NCBI RefSeq assembly: GCF_029338255.1
Contig: NZ_CP119787.1
Location: 2,523,631 to 2,587,630 of the forward strand
Direction: 5' to 3'
Source: Haloarcula halobia
Lineage (GTDB): Archaea > Halobacteriota > Halobacteria > Halobacteriales > Haloarculaceae
DNA: 64,000 nt
Shown here: piece after piece, positions 17,265 to 26,396 of the stretch
How positions within the stretch are numbered: the first letter of the stretch is position 1
Layout: every line of letters begins with the position of its first letter
Made by a program: the position numbers and the translations under genes
Notes under the pieces: model-generated
The model's database searches: none
The model's input: the letters and a program-made list of their open reading frames with translations, nothing else
Told to the model about the DNA's origin: nothing

Positions 17265-17669
17265 ATGGTGCAGCTCGGACTGGTCGTCGCCCAGTACGAC
17301 AAACACGGCGCCGTCGTCGAGGAGATGACCGAGTCGGCGCGATCGGCCGCGGCCGGCCACGACGTCGTCGAGACGGTGACCGTCCCCGGGGCCTACGATA
17401 CGCCGCTCGCGGCGGACCGCCTGGCCCGGCGGGACGACGTCGACGCCGTCGCCGTCCTCGGGGTCGTCATCGAGGGTGACACGGACCACGACAAGGTCAT
17501 CACCGACGCCGCCGCACAGGCCCTGACAGACGTCTCGCTCGAGCGAGACACCCCCGTCACCCTGGGCATCCTCGGCCCGGGGATGAGCCGGGCCGAGGCC
17601 GAGGCGCGGACCCACAAAGGGGGGACGGCCGTCACGAGCGCCATCGAACTCGCGACGAAACTACCATGA
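17265..17669 (+). CDS. ribH: 6,7-dimethyl-8-ribityllumazine synthase
   Basis: A 134-residue lumazine synthase condenses a ribityl-aminopyrimidine with a butanone phosphate in riboflavin synthesis. Visible family features are VVAQYD near the N-terminus, VPGAYDTPLAADRLA (the VPGAxE-type loop), VLGVVIEGDTDHDKVITDAA (the GxVIxGxTxHxD motif with the catalytic His) and AEARTHKGGTAV near the end. The length is short but normal for archaeal forms. The stop overlaps the ATG of the aminotransferase. Another flavin gene, ribL, lies 1.2 kb downstream on the other strand. Confidence 0.93.
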   Translation: MVQLGLVVAQYDKHGAVVEEMTESARSAAAGHDVVETVTVPGAYDTPLAADRLARRDDVDAVAVLGVVIEGDTDHDKVITDAAAQALTDVSLERDTPVTLGILGPGMSRAEAEARTHKGGTAVTSAIELATKLP

Positions 17670-18874
17670 CTATGGACTTTTCAGCACGGGTCGAACGTGT
17701 AGAGCCGAGCGCGACGCTCGCGATCAGCAACAAGGCCGCCGAACTGGAGGCCGAGGGCAAGGACGTCGTCGACCTCTCGGTGGGCGAACCGGACTTCGAC
17801 ACCCCCGAGAACATCAAGGACGCCGCCAAGGCCGCACTCGACGCCGGCCACACCGGCTACACCCCCTCCAACGGCATCCCCCAGCTCAAGGAGGCCATCG
17901 TCGAGAAGCTCCACGACGACGGCCTGACCCAGTACGGCACCGAGAACCTCATCGTCACGCCGGGGGGCAAGCAGGCCCTCTACGAGATATTCCAGACCGT
18001 CGTCGACGACGGCGACGAGGTCGCCCTGCTGGACCCCGCGTGGGTCTCCTACGAGGCGATGGCGAAGCTCGCCGGCGGGACGCTCACCCGCGTCGACACC
18101 GCGGCCCACGACTTCCAGCTCGAGGGCGCGCTCGACGACCTCGCCGCTGCCGTCTCCGACGAGACGGAACTGCTCGTCGTCAACTCCCCGGGCAACCCCC
18201 ACGGCGCCGTCTACTCCCGCGAGGCGCTCGAGGGGCTTCGCGACATCGCCGTCGAACACGACGTCACGGTCATCTCCGACGAGATATACAAGGAGATCAC
18301 CTACGACGGCGTCGAGGCCGTCTCGCTGGGCACCCTCGAGGGCATGGCGGACCGCACGGTCACGCTCAACGGCTTCTCGAAGGCCTACTCGATGACCGGG
18401 TGGCGCCTGGGCTACTTCGCCGGCCCCGAGGAACTGGTCTCCCAGGCCGGGAAGGTCCACTCCCACTCGGTCTCCTGTGCGGTGAACTTCGTCCAGCACG
18501 CGGGCGTCGAGGCCATCACCAACACCGACGAGGCCGTCGCGGAGATGCGCGAGGCCTTCGCCGAGCGCCGGGAGTTCCTGATGGGGCTCTTCGAGGACCA
18601 CGGCGTCGAGGTGCCCGAACCCCAGGGTGCGTTCTACATGATGCCCCACGTCGCGCCGGAGGGGGACAGCGAGTCGCGGAGCGACTCGACTAGTCGACCG
18701 GTGGAACCGGGAGACGACACCGAGTGGTGCGACCGGGCCATCTCCGAGGCCCAGGTCGCCACCGTCCCCGGGAGCGCCTTCGGGACGCCGGGCTACGCGC
18801 GCATCTCCTACGCCAACAGCAAGGACAGGCTCCAGGAAGCCGTCGACCGCCTGGCCGAGGCAGACCTCATCTGA
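17666..18874 (+). CDS. PLP-dependent class I/II aminotransferase (AspC family)
   Basis: A 402-residue fold-type I aminotransferase transfers amino groups with PLP, aspartate or a similar amino acid being the likely donor. Landmarks are LSVGEPDFDTPENIK, TGYTPSNGIPQLKEAI, VNSPGNPHGAVY, ISDEIYKEITYDG and NGFSKAYSMTGWRLGY, which holds the Schiff-base lysine (about residue 238). The C-terminal EEMM..GAFYMMP region is interrupted by about 19 residues of low complexity (ESRSDSTSRP) encoded by a palindrome at 18671-18687. That insert probably lies on a surface loop. The start overlaps the ribH stop. A second ATG two codons later is equally possible. Substrate cannot be told from sequence. Confidence 0.9.
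   Translation: MTMDFSARVERVEPSATLAISNKAAELEAEGKDVVDLSVGEPDFDTPENIKDAAKAALDAGHTGYTPSNGIPQLKEAIVEKLHDDGLTQYGTENLIVTPGGKQALYEIFQTVVDDGDEVALLDPAWVSYEAMAKLAGGTLTRVDTAAHDFQLEGALDDLAAAVSDETELLVVNSPGNPHGAVYSREALEGLRDIAVEHDVTVISDEIYKEITYDGVEAVSLGTLEGMADRTVTLNGFSKAYSMTGWRLGYFAGPEELVSQAGKVHSHSVSCAVNFVQHAGVEAITNTDEAVAEMREAFAERREFLMGLFEDHGVEVPEPQGAFYMMPHVAPEGDSESRSDSTSRPVEPGDDTEWCDRAISEAQVATVPGSAFGTPGYARISYANSKDRLQEAVDRLAEADLI
18671..18687. repeat. In-frame palindromic insert in the aminotransferase gene
   Basis: GAGTCGC-GGA-GCGACTC is a perfect inverted repeat with 7-bp arms, followed by GACTAGTCGAC. It keeps the reading frame open and encodes Ser/Arg/Asp-rich filler. It resembles the small GC palindromes elsewhere in the window (2730-2748, 24993-25011). 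Confidence 0.6.
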
Positions 18875-18908
18875 GGACGGCCGGCTGACGGTCTGTCCGG
18901 CGGGCCCG

Positions 18909-19334
18909 TCAGGCCCGCTGCTCCAGAACCCGGTCGACGATGCGCCCGGTCGAGAGCAACCGGTCGTCGACGTCGTCGAGCGGCGTCGCCCGCCGAATCT
19001 CGGCGTCCAGCCCCCGTTCGCGCAGGGCAGTCCGGAGCGCGTCCGCGTCGTGGTGCTGGTCGTACCCCAGCGCGATGACGTCCGGGTCGATGCGCTCGAT
19101 GGGGACGAAGATGTCCTCCGGGTGCCCGAGGTGGGCCTCGTCGACCGGTTTCAGCGCGGCGACCATCTCCCGGCGCTGGCCGTCGGGAATCACCGGCGGT
19201 TCCTTGTGGGTGACGTTGACCGAGCGCGCGACGATGACGTGGAGTTCCTCGCCCATCGCCGCGGCGTCCGTAAGGTAGTGGACGTGGCCCGGGTGGAGGA
19301 TGTCGAAGGTCCCCTGGGCGACGACGCGAGTCAC
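18909..19334 (-). CDS. ribL: FAD synthase (archaeal RibL-type)
   Basis: A 141-residue nucleotidyltransferase of the cytidylyltransferase-like superfamily. The N-terminus [20 protein letters not shown] contains the HxGH nucleotide-binding motif. Archaeal RibL adenylates FMN to FAD, and size and start match that family. The C-terminal [11 protein letters not shown] resembles the ISSTxxR motif of relatives. It begins inside the stop of the JAMM protease gene upstream (four-base overlap), so the two are co-transcribed. It could also be a glycerol-3-phosphate cytidylyltransferase relative, but ribH nearby favours flavin metabolism. Confidence 0.85.
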   Translation of the reverse strand: MTRVVAQGTFDILHPGHVHYLTDAAAMGEELHVIVARSVNVTHKEPPVIPDGQRREMVAALKPVDEAHLGHPEDIFVPIERIDPDVIALGYDQHHDADALRTALRERGLDAEIRRATPLDDVDDRLLSTGRIVDRVLEQRA

Positions 19335-19828
19335 GAGTCGAACTCCTCCTCGCGCAGCTCGCGGTCGATGTCGGTCTGGTCGAAGTCGAAGAAGGCCTCC
19401 TCCGGCGGGTCGACGTCGAGCACGTCGAGGTCGACGGCCTGGCCCTCGCTGTCGAAGGCCCGCCAGTCGTCTGGTCCGTACGGGTAGCCGATGATGATGT
19501 GGACGTCGCCGCGGCCGAACGTGGCCAGGTCCGCGTCGCTCGGCCGGAGGACCCCGTTGGGGTGCGAGTGGACCGACCCCGCGGCCCGCATGTCGTTCGG
19601 GACCATGCTCGTCTTGACCGTCGCGCTGACCGGGTTCGACTCGGTGCCGGGGATGACCAGCACGTCGGTCAGAACGGTGCCGTCCTCGTCGATGCCGACC
19701 TCGCTCGCGCTCGCGCCGCGAAGCAGGCCCATGTACTCGTTCGGGTGGGCGTCCTCAGACGCGGCGAGTGCGAAGTCGAGCGCCGACTCGGCGATGCCGA
19801 GGATGCCGCCCGAGCGAAACAACCCCAT
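19331..19828 (-). CDS. JAMM/MPN metalloprotease
   Basis: A 165-residue MPN(JAMM) domain protein. The zinc motif [14 protein letters not shown] fits HxH-x7-S-x2-D exactly, and an upstream glutamate (NEYMG) supplies the catalytic acid. Haloarchaeal JAMM proteases remove ubiquitin-like SAMP proteins from substrates and can process SAMP precursors. The acidic C-terminal tail ([19 protein letters not shown]) is non-catalytic. The start at 19828 gives a compact domain; upstream in-frame codons belong to the divergent gene's promoter region. It overlaps ribL by four bases. Confidence 0.85.
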   Translation of the reverse strand: MGLFRSGGILGIAESALDFALAASEDAHPNEYMGLLRGASASEVGIDEDGTVLTDVLVIPGTESNPVSATVKTSMVPNDMRAAGSVHSHPNGVLRPSDADLATFGRGDVHIIIGYPYGPDDWRAFDSEGQAVDLDVLDVDPPEEAFFDFDQTDIDRELREEEFDS

Positions 19829-19921
19829 GCCTGGCGCTCGGGTCCGGTCGGTTCTAAGCGTTGTGTCTCGCGTCCACGGATTCCGAAGAGTACAAACGGC
19901 GGCTTGCCGAAGAACGTGCAA

Positions 19922-21835
19922 ATGTCTTCGCCAACTGGCACCCCCGACGGTGCCGTGGTTCCCGACGGGGGAACCGTCGTCTTCGATCTCGCTGCAGAGT
20001 GTACTGTCGACGACCTAGAGGAGGGCGCGCTCTACCACGCGACGGTCAACGGGACCGTCGAGTACGGCGTCTTCGTCGACCTCTCGGAGGAGGTCTCGGG
20101 CCTGGTCCACGACTCGAACCTCGTGGGCACCTACGAGGTCGGCGACGACCTCGTCGTCGAGCTGGGCGAGATTCGCCCGGACGGCGACCTCTCGTTCGAG
20201 GAGGTCCAGATAGCCGACTACGAGGAGCGCCACGTGGCCCACGGCGATGCCCGCGACGTCGCGGCCCTCGCGGACGCGACCGGCGAGACGGTCGTCGTCG
20301 AGGGGCAGGTCGTCCAGATCAAACAGACCGGCGGCCCGACCATCTTCCAGGTCCGGGACACCACCGGCGTCGTCCCCTGTGCCGTCTTCGAGGAGGCGGG
20401 CGTTCGCGCCCACCCCGACGTCGAGATAGACGACGTCGTCCGGGCCTCCGGGCGCGCCGAGGAACGCGACGGCGGCGTCCAGGTCGAACTCGACTCGCTG
20501 TCGGTCCTCGACGGGGCCGAGGCCGATGCGATTCGGGCCGACATCGAGGACGCCACCGCGGCGGCCGCCCGCCCGGCCGACGTCGAGCCGCTCGTCGAGT
20601 GGCCCGCCTTCGAGAAGCTCTGGGACGACCTCCGCGAGGTCGCGACCGAGCTCCGCCGGACGGTGCTCGAGGGGCGCCCCATCCGGATGCGCCACCACGC
20701 CGACGGCGACGGCCTCTGTGCGAGCGTCCCGCTCCAGGTCGCGCTGGAGAACTTCATCGCCAGTCACTACACCGACGAGGACGCCCCGGACCACCTGCTC
20801 AAGCGCCTGCCGAGCAAGGCGCCGTACTACGAGATGGAGGACGTCACCCGCGACCTGAACTTCGCGCTCGAGGACCGCACCCGCCACGGACAGAAGCTCC
20901 CGCTCGTGTTGATGCTCGACAACGGGTCGACCGAGGAGGACACTCCCGCGTACCGCAACCTCCGCCACTACGACATCCCCGTGGTCGTCGTCGACCACCA
21001 CCACCCGGACCCCGAGGCGGTCGAACCCTTCCTCGAACACCACGTCAACCCGTACCTCCACGACGAGGACTACCGCATCACGACGGGCATGCTCTGTGTC
21101 GAGCTCGCCCGGATGATCGACCCCGACCTGAGCGACGACCTCCGGCACGTCCCCGCCGTCGCCGGACTCTCGGACCGCTCGGAGGGCGAGGCGATGGGCG
21201 ACTACGTCGACCTCGCGCGCGAGCAGGGGTACTCGGAGGGCGACCTCCGGGACATCGGCGAGGCGCTTGACTACGCGACCCACTGGCTGCGCTACTCCTC
21301 GGGCGAGCAACTCATCACCGACGTGCTCAACGTCGACTGCGACGACCGGGAGCGCCACGAGCGGGTCGTCGAGTTCCTCGCGACCCGCGCCGAGCGCGAC
21401 GTCACAGACCAGCTCGACGCCGCGATGTCCCACGTCGAACACGAGCGACTCGACAACGGCGCCCACCTCTATCGCATCGACGTGGAGAACCACGCCCACC
21501 GCTTTACCTACCCCGCGCCGGGCAAGACAACCGGCGAGATACACGACCGGAAGGTCGCCGAGACGGGCGACCCCGTCATCACCATCGGTTACGGGCCCGA
21601 CTTCGCCGTCCTCCGGTCCGACGGCGTCCGCCTGGATATCCCGCGGATGGTCACCGAGCTCACCGAAGAGGTCGACGGCGGCGGCGTCTCCGGCGGCGGT
21701 CACCTGGTCGTCGGTTCCATCAAGTTCGTCTCGGGGATGCGCGACGCCGTCATCGACGCGCTCGTCGAGAAGATGGCCGAGGCCGAACGCGACGACGCGC
21801 TCGGGAGCGCGACGGCCCTGCCCGAGGAAATATAG
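19922..21835 (+). CDS. S1/OB-fold plus DHH-DHHA1 phosphoesterase (archaeal RecJ-like nuclease)
   Basis: A 637-residue protein. An S1 domain (about residues 30-100, YHATVNGTVEYGVFVDLSEE) precedes a second OB-fold (about 110-195, VVVEGQVVQIKQTGGPTIF). The DHH phosphoesterase domain begins at MRHHADGDGLCAS (about 255) and contains VVVVDHHHPDPE (about 355). A DHHA1 domain ends with GGGVSGGGHLVVG (about 590). Archaeal proteins with this arrangement are RecJ-like single-strand nucleases acting in replication and repair. The catalytic DxD and DHH residues are intact, unlike in the DHH relative at 11490-12608. It is divergent from the JAMM gene. Confidence 0.88.
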   Translation: MSSPTGTPDGAVVPDGGTVVFDLAAECTVDDLEEGALYHATVNGTVEYGVFVDLSEEVSGLVHDSNLVGTYEVGDDLVVELGEIRPDGDLSFEEVQIADYEERHVAHGDARDVAALADATGETVVVEGQVVQIKQTGGPTIFQVRDTTGVVPCAVFEEAGVRAHPDVEIDDVVRASGRAEERDGGVQVELDSLSVLDGAEADAIRADIEDATAAAARPADVEPLVEWPAFEKLWDDLREVATELRRTVLEGRPIRMRHHADGDGLCASVPLQVALENFIASHYTDEDAPDHLLKRLPSKAPYYEMEDVTRDLNFALEDRTRHGQKLPLVLMLDNGSTEEDTPAYRNLRHYDIPVVVVDHHHPDPEAVEPFLEHHVNPYLHDEDYRITTGMLCVELARMIDPDLSDDLRHVPAVAGLSDRSEGEAMGDYVDLAREQGYSEGDLRDIGEALDYATHWLRYSSGEQLITDVLNVDCDDRERHERVVEFLATRAERDVTDQLDAAMSHVEHERLDNGAHLYRIDVENHAHRFTYPAPGKTTGEIHDRKVAETGDPVITIGYGPDFAVLRSDGVRLDIPRMVTELTEEVDGGGVSGGGHLVVGSIKFVSGMRDAVIDALVEKMAEAERDDALGSATALPEEI

Positions 21836-21940
21836 GCGACCTCTCGCCCTTCGTTCGCGGTAGTCCGGGCAGGTTCGAGGGACGGGCTTGTGCGGAGAGT
21901 CGGGCCGGTCCCCGACGAGTAACCGCTTCGACAGGCCCGG

Positions 21941-23584
21941 TCACGGCGGATCGACCCCCGCGTTCGACCCGAACCTGACGCGGCGCAGCGCGAGGCCGGC
22001 GACGGCGAGCGCCCCGGCCGCGGCGGCGACCGTACCGACCGGCACGTCCGGCTTTCCGCCGCGCCAGTCGGCGTCGAAGACGGCCCCGTAGTACGAGGCC
22101 ACGTCGCGCCCGTGGAGGACCAGCACCGTCTCGCGGTTCGCCGTCGCGGCCTGTTCGTTCCAGTTGAGGCTGCCCAGGACGACGGCCCGGTCGTCGACGA
22201 CGGCACCCTTCGCGTGAATCTTCGCGTAGCGGCCGCCGGGGTCGGCAAGTTTGGCGGTAAGCGGTGCCCCGGTTCGGTCGGCCCAGCGGTCGAACCGTTC
22301 GACCGTCCGCTGGTTCTCCTCGCGGACGTACCACGCGCTGCTGAGGAGCAGGCGAACGGTGACCCCGCGACGGGCCGCGCTCCGGAGCGCCCGCAGTAGG
22401 GGTTCGTCCCACGCGCCGACCGTCGGTTGGACGACGTCGACGGACGAGGTAGCGCCGTCCACCTGCGCGACGAGTTCGCGCTGGGCGTTGTCAGGGGTCA
22501 CGAGCAACGTCGTACGGTCGACCGACACCGTCTCGGGGTCGAAGCGGCGGGGGTAGGACGCCGTCGCGGGTTCGCCGCGCTCGAAGCGCCGGCCGTCGCG
22601 GTATGTCGACCACCGGACGGCGTCGCGCCACCCGGCGTCGGCGCGAAAGGTCGCCGCGAGCCCGTCGACGACGGCCGACTGGCCCGTCTCGACGCCCCAG
22701 CCGCGACTGCTGTTGCCGCCCGTGCCCGCCGGCTTCCAGTTCTCGGTGAGGACGACCGCCCGGTCGTCGCCGACGGCGTACTTCGCGTGGTGATATCGAT
22801 ACCGGGCGTGCGGGCCGGCGACGAGGCGGATGTCGATTCCCGCCCCGGCCAGCCTGTCGAGCGTCCGTGCGCCGGCCCTGGTTCGGCCGCCGACTGGTTC
22901 GCCCTCGAGCAGGACCCTGACGTCGGCCCCGCGGCGCTGGGCGGCCACGAGCGCGTCGGCGACCCGTGCCGAGGTCAGCGTGTAGCCGGCGAGGTAGACC
23001 CGTCGGTCCGCACGCCGGATAGCGCGCAGCGGGGCCCGCGGGGCGTCGGGGAGCGTGAAGACGCGCACGTCGGCAGAGCCACCGGCGACGACCGGCCTGT
23101 CGGTCGCTCCCAGCGGCCGCCAGCGGAGCGTCGACCCGCGCACGACGCCCACCTCGCCCTCGACGGCGTCGGCGTACCGGACCCGCTGGACGGTGTGGTT
23201 CGCCCGCCGGAGCGAGACGGTGTCACCGCCGTTGGCCAGTTCCAGCGACCCGTTCACGCCGACGACGGTCGCGTCGGTCAGGTTCCGGACGCGGCGCGGG
23301 TCAGTCGTGACGGCGACGCGACCCGCGACCGTCCCGTTCGGTAACTCGAGCGTCGAGCGCCCGTCGGTCAGCGCGTACCGCCCCAGATCGGTCCCGGGTG
23401 GCACCGACAGGACGACGAACTCGCCGCGGTCACCGCCGGCCAACGGGTTCGGGTAGACGGCGTGGACCTGCGGGGCGGAGGAGGGCTCTGAGGGTGTGGA
23501 CGCACCCGGTGCCGGTGTCCCGCCGGCGGCGGGGCTCACGACAAGGAGCGAGACGACGAGCGCGACGGTGACCAGTCTCCGCAT
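21941..23584 (-). CDS. Secreted, membrane-anchored phospholipase D-like protein
   Basis: A 547-residue protein has an N-terminal signal (MRRLVTVALVVSLLVVSPAA), then a lamin-tail-like beta domain (VHAVYPNPLAGGDRGEFVV...). Two PLD domains follow. Each has an HKD motif, HHAKYAVGDDRAVVL in the first and IHAKGAVVDDRAVVLGSLNW in the second. A single C-terminal helix (about residues 515-535) would anchor it with the catalytic domains outside. PLD-family enzymes cleave or transfer phosphodiester bonds in phospholipids or nucleic acids; the substrate is not evident. An extracellular nuclease or cardiolipin synthase-like role are both possible. Confidence 0.85.
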   Translation of the reverse strand: MRRLVTVALVVSLLVVSPAAGGTPAPGASTPSEPSSAPQVHAVYPNPLAGGDRGEFVVLSVPPGTDLGRYALTDGRSTLELPNGTVAGRVAVTTDPRRVRNLTDATVVGVNGSLELANGGDTVSLRRANHTVQRVRYADAVEGEVGVVRGSTLRWRPLGATDRPVVAGGSADVRVFTLPDAPRAPLRAIRRADRRVYLAGYTLTSARVADALVAAQRRGADVRVLLEGEPVGGRTRAGARTLDRLAGAGIDIRLVAGPHARYRYHHAKYAVGDDRAVVLTENWKPAGTGGNSSRGWGVETGQSAVVDGLAATFRADAGWRDAVRWSTYRDGRRFERGEPATASYPRRFDPETVSVDRTTLLVTPDNAQRELVAQVDGATSSVDVVQPTVGAWDEPLLRALRSAARRGVTVRLLLSSAWYVREENQRTVERFDRWADRTGAPLTAKLADPGGRYAKIHAKGAVVDDRAVVLGSLNWNEQAATANRETVLVLHGRDVASYYGAVFDADWRGGKPDVPVGTVAAAAGALAVAGLALRRVRFGSNAGVDPP

Positions 23585-23627
23585 CGGCGGGTCTGGTCGC
23601 CCGTTCGCACAAAAAGGTACGCCCGAC

Positions 23628-24899
23628 TCAGGCGTCGGCGGCCTTCTCGGCCTCGGCCTGCACGAGGTAGGCGCGGTCGTCGGCGTACTGAGCCGCTTCG
23701 TCGAGCGCGTCCCGCGTACCGATCTGACAGAGGGCCCACGCGGCCGACGCACGGACCTCGTCGCTGTCGTCGGACTCGAGGATATCTGCGAGCGGGTCGA
23801 TAGCCCGGGTGTCGCCGAGCAGGCCGAGCGCGCGGGCCGCGACCGAGCGGATCTCCGGGTTCTCGGCGTCCATGCGGTTGGCGACCGGCTGGACCGAGTC
23901 GGGGCTCCCGATGGCGCCCAGCGCGCGCAGGGTCACCTTCTGGAGGGCGACATCGCCGTCCCCGTCGATGAAGTCGTGGAGCGTCTCGGTCGCGCGCTCG
24001 TCGCCGATCTTCCCGAGCACGCCGATCTCCTGCTTGTTGCGCTTCTGGGCGCGCTGGTGCATCACCTCGAAGGCGGGTTCGGCGTCGCTGCCGAGGTGAT
24101 AGAAGATGTCGACGATGTTCTCCTCCATGAACTCGGAGCCGACCTTCTCCAAGGCGAAGAGGACGAGTTCGAGGTTCCCCTCCTGGGCGTGGAGCTTCGC
24201 GGCGTTCCACTCGGGCGGGAAGTCCTTGCGGTTCTCGTTGGTCAGGATGTCGTAGAAGCCCTTGGCGTCGAGTTGCTCCTGTACCGTGAGGTCGTCCCAG
24301 ACCTCGGCGGCCTCGAGGTCGTCTTCGAGCGTCTCGGCGGCCTCGAGGAGCGCGGCGATGGTCTCCGCGTCGTCGTCGGCATCCAATTCGGCGTCGCCGA
24401 TCGCGTCGGCGACGGCCCCGAGTGCCCCGGCCGCGTCCTCGGTGCCCTCGCCGACGTCGGCGTCGTGGTCCACGTGCTCCTCGCTCGCCGCGAGGAAGGC
24501 GTCGACGGCGTCGACAGCGTCTGGTTCGCCGCTCTCGGTCCACTCGCTGTCGGTGACCGTTCCCTGCGCGGTCTCGAGGATGTCGACGACGTCCTCGGCG
24601 TACGGGCCGCGCTGGGACTCGAGGTCGTCCTGGAGGTCAGAGAGGCGGGATTCGAGCGCCTCGCGGGGGTCCTCGGCGTCCTCGTCGTCCTCGTCCGGTT
24701 CGGGCAGGTCGGCGGCCTCGAGGTCGCTCTCGACGGCCTCGAGCGTCGCCTCGACGTCGTCGAGGGCGGCCTCGGTCTCGGCTGCTTCGAGGTTCGCTTC
24801 GGCTTCGTCCAGTCGTGTCTCGAGTTCGTCGGCCGTGACGTCGGCCGCCTCGTCTTCGGCGGCGTCCTCGGCGTCGGGCTCGTCGTCCCCGTTGCTCAT
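23628..24899 (-). CDS. HEAT-repeat protein with acidic coiled-coil N-terminus
   Basis: A 423-residue cytoplasmic protein. The first 190 residues are very acidic and alanine-rich with heptad character (ETRLDEAEANLEAAETEAAL). The C-terminal part (about 220-420) shows alpha-helical HEAT/PBS-lyase-type repeats such as ATETLHDFIDGDGDVALQKV, LRALGAIGSPDSVQPVANRM and VRASAAWALCQIG. HEAT arrays bind proteins and have no catalytic residues. Start MSNGDDEPD is chosen over the GTG-like codon nine residues upstream because it begins the typical acidic composition. No partner is suggested by neighbours. Confidence 0.82.
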   Translation of the reverse strand: MSNGDDEPDAEDAAEDEAADVTADELETRLDEAEANLEAAETEAALDDVEATLEAVESDLEAADLPEPDEDDEDAEDPREALESRLSDLQDDLESQRGPYAEDVVDILETAQGTVTDSEWTESGEPDAVDAVDAFLAASEEHVDHDADVGEGTEDAAGALGAVADAIGDAELDADDDAETIAALLEAAETLEDDLEAAEVWDDLTVQEQLDAKGFYDILTNENRKDFPPEWNAAKLHAQEGNLELVLFALEKVGSEFMEENIVDIFYHLGSDAEPAFEVMHQRAQKRNKQEIGVLGKIGDERATETLHDFIDGDGDVALQKVTLRALGAIGSPDSVQPVANRMDAENPEIRSVAARALGLLGDTRAIDPLADILESDDSDEVRASAAWALCQIGTRDALDEAAQYADDRAYLVQAEAEKAADA

Positions 24900-24983
24900 G
24901 TACGCAGGTGTGTCGGTACGGGCCAAGAGCGTTTTCCTTTCTCGGCGAGTCCGTTCGTCTCGCCCGCTCGACTCATTCTCTCA

Positions 24984-25020
24984 CCGAACATCGCGACCGC
25001 TTCGCGGTCGCTCAATCCCG
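24984..25020. repeat. Second copy of the 37-bp palindromic element
   Basis: This is identical, as reverse complement, to 2720-2756. The copy here lies in the intergenic region between the HEAT-repeat gene and purE, and has CGGCGAGTCC nearby (24942-24951), as at the first site. Confidence 0.75.
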
Positions 25021-25065
25021 TCACAGAGAGGTATCCTTACGTGTCCGCCCGGCCGACGGCCTCGT

Positions 25066-25719
25066 ATGCCCGCAGACAGCGTGCAGTCGCTCATCGACCA
25101 GTTACACGAGGAGGCGGCGATGGACCGGCCCGACGAAGCGACGCCCGACGTCGGCATCGTGATGGGGTCGGACTCGGACCTGCCCACGATGGCCGGTGGG
25201 AAGGGGGAACGGCCCGGCGCGTACGCGGCGCTGGCCGAGGAACTGGGCTTCGAAGAGCAGACCGACTACACCGACGCCCCCGATAGTCGGTTCACCTTCG
25301 AGACGTTCGTCGTCTCGGCCCACCGCACGCCCGAGTTGATGTACGCCTACGCCGAGACAGCCGAGGACCGTGGCATGGACGTCCTCATCGCGGGGGCGGG
25401 CGGGAAGTCCGCCGACCTCCCGAACATGACCGCGAGCATCGCCTACCCGCTGCCGGTCATCGGGGTTCCGGTCCAGGAAAAGTCCGTCGACTCGGTCATC
25501 GGGATGCCCCAAGGCGCACCCATCACGGCGGTCGACGCCGGCAAGTCGTTCAACGCCGCGCTCTCGGCGGCCCAGATTCTCTCGCGGGAACACGACGAAC
25601 TCCGCGACCGCCTCGTCGAGTACCACCGGGGCCTGCAGGAGGACGTCGGCGAAGCCTCCCGTGACCTCCACGAGCTCGGGACGCCCGGGTTCAAAGACGC
25701 CTACTGGGACGAGGACTGA
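25066..25719 (+). CDS. purE: N5-carboxyaminoimidazole ribonucleotide mutase
   Basis: A 217-residue PurE converts N5-CAIR to CAIR, the step after PurK. Landmarks are VGIVMGSDSDLPTM, VVSAHRTPELMYAYA, VLIAGAGGKSADLPNM and GVPVQEKSVDSVIGMPQGAP. Compared with typical PurE it carries an N-terminal extension of about 28 residues and an insert after the SDSDLPTM motif (GGKGERPGAYAALAEELGF...), both common in haloarchaeal forms. The C-terminal tail (HELGTPGFKDAYWDED) is also extended. purK is 10 kb away on the other strand. Confidence 0.94.
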   Translation: MPADSVQSLIDQLHEEAAMDRPDEATPDVGIVMGSDSDLPTMAGGKGERPGAYAALAEELGFEEQTDYTDAPDSRFTFETFVVSAHRTPELMYAYAETAEDRGMDVLIAGAGGKSADLPNMTASIAYPLPVIGVPVQEKSVDSVIGMPQGAPITAVDAGKSFNAALSAAQILSREHDELRDRLVEYHRGLQEDVGEASRDLHELGTPGFKDAYWDED

Positions 25720-25931
25720 GCGAACCCGACGCACCCCCAGCAGGAGGTGTGCCTCGGGAACGGCAGCGTCGGTGCCGGCAGCTGGGACACGTCGGTACGT
25801 CACGTACCGGGGTCACTGGGAGGCCCGGTGTGGTCTGGCCCTGATAGAGGGTGCCAGGCCCGTGTTTCGGGGGCCTCGTCACGGACCGTTCGAACCGCCC
25901 GAAATCGGGCGGCCGGAGTGGTTATCAACCC

Positions 25932-25937
25932 TTATAT
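25932..25937 (+). promoter_or_regulatory. Promoter and ribosome-binding site of the nuo operon
   Basis: TTATAT, within CCCTTATATGCC, lies 40 bp before the nuoA ATG. An AGGAG Shine-Dalgarno at 25964-25968 lies 8 bp before it. Unlike most genes here, nuoA would therefore have a short leader with a real ribosome-binding site. Confidence 0.65.
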
Positions 25938-25976
25938 GCCAGTACTTCCAACCGACGTACGATAGGAGTTTCCCGA

Positions 25977-26396
25977 ATGAGTAATCCATGGATCGCCATC
26001 GGCGCGCTGGCGGTCGTGGGGCTCGCCATCCCGGTCAGCATGATGGTGGTGTCGAGCCTCCTACGGCCGAGCGTGCCCGAACAAGGCAAACGTGCCACCT
26101 ACGAGTCCGGCGAGGTGCCGACCGGCAGTAGCCGACAGATTCGGTTCAACATCCAGTACTACATGGTCGCGCTGCTGTTTGTCATCTTCGACATCGAGAC
26201 CGTGCTCATCTTCCCGTGGACGGTCATCTACCGCGACGCCGTCACGGAGCCGACCGTCGGGATGATGTCGGTACTGCTGCCGATGGTCGTGTTCATCGGC
26301 GTGCTCGTCGTCGGGCTCGCCTGGGCGTGGCGCAACGGCGCAGTCCGCTGGGTGCGCAGTCCGCGCGCGACGAAGGGGGCAGACACATATGAGTAG
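25977..26396 (+). CDS. nuoA: Complex I subunit NuoA
   Basis: A 139-residue membrane subunit of complex I with three hydrophobic helices (about residues 5-25, 60-82, 90-115). The loop motif YESGEVPTGSSRQIRFNIQYY is the NuoA/ND3 signature beside the quinone tunnel, followed by FVIFDIETVLIFPW. The ATG has a good Shine-Dalgarno. It begins the nuo operon and overlaps nuoB by eight bases. Confidence 0.97.
   Translation: MSNPWIAIGALAVVGLAIPVSMMVVSSLLRPSVPEQGKRATYESGEVPTGSSRQIRFNIQYYMVALLFVIFDIETVLIFPWTVIYRDAVTEPTVGMMSVLLPMVVFIGVLVVGLAWAWRNGAVRWVRSPRATKGADTYE

Noticed and set aside
20015..21703. 562-codon minus-strand frame opposite the S1-DHH nuclease
   Set aside because: It is the antisense shadow of a gene with intact catalytic motifs; the product has no recognisable domain.
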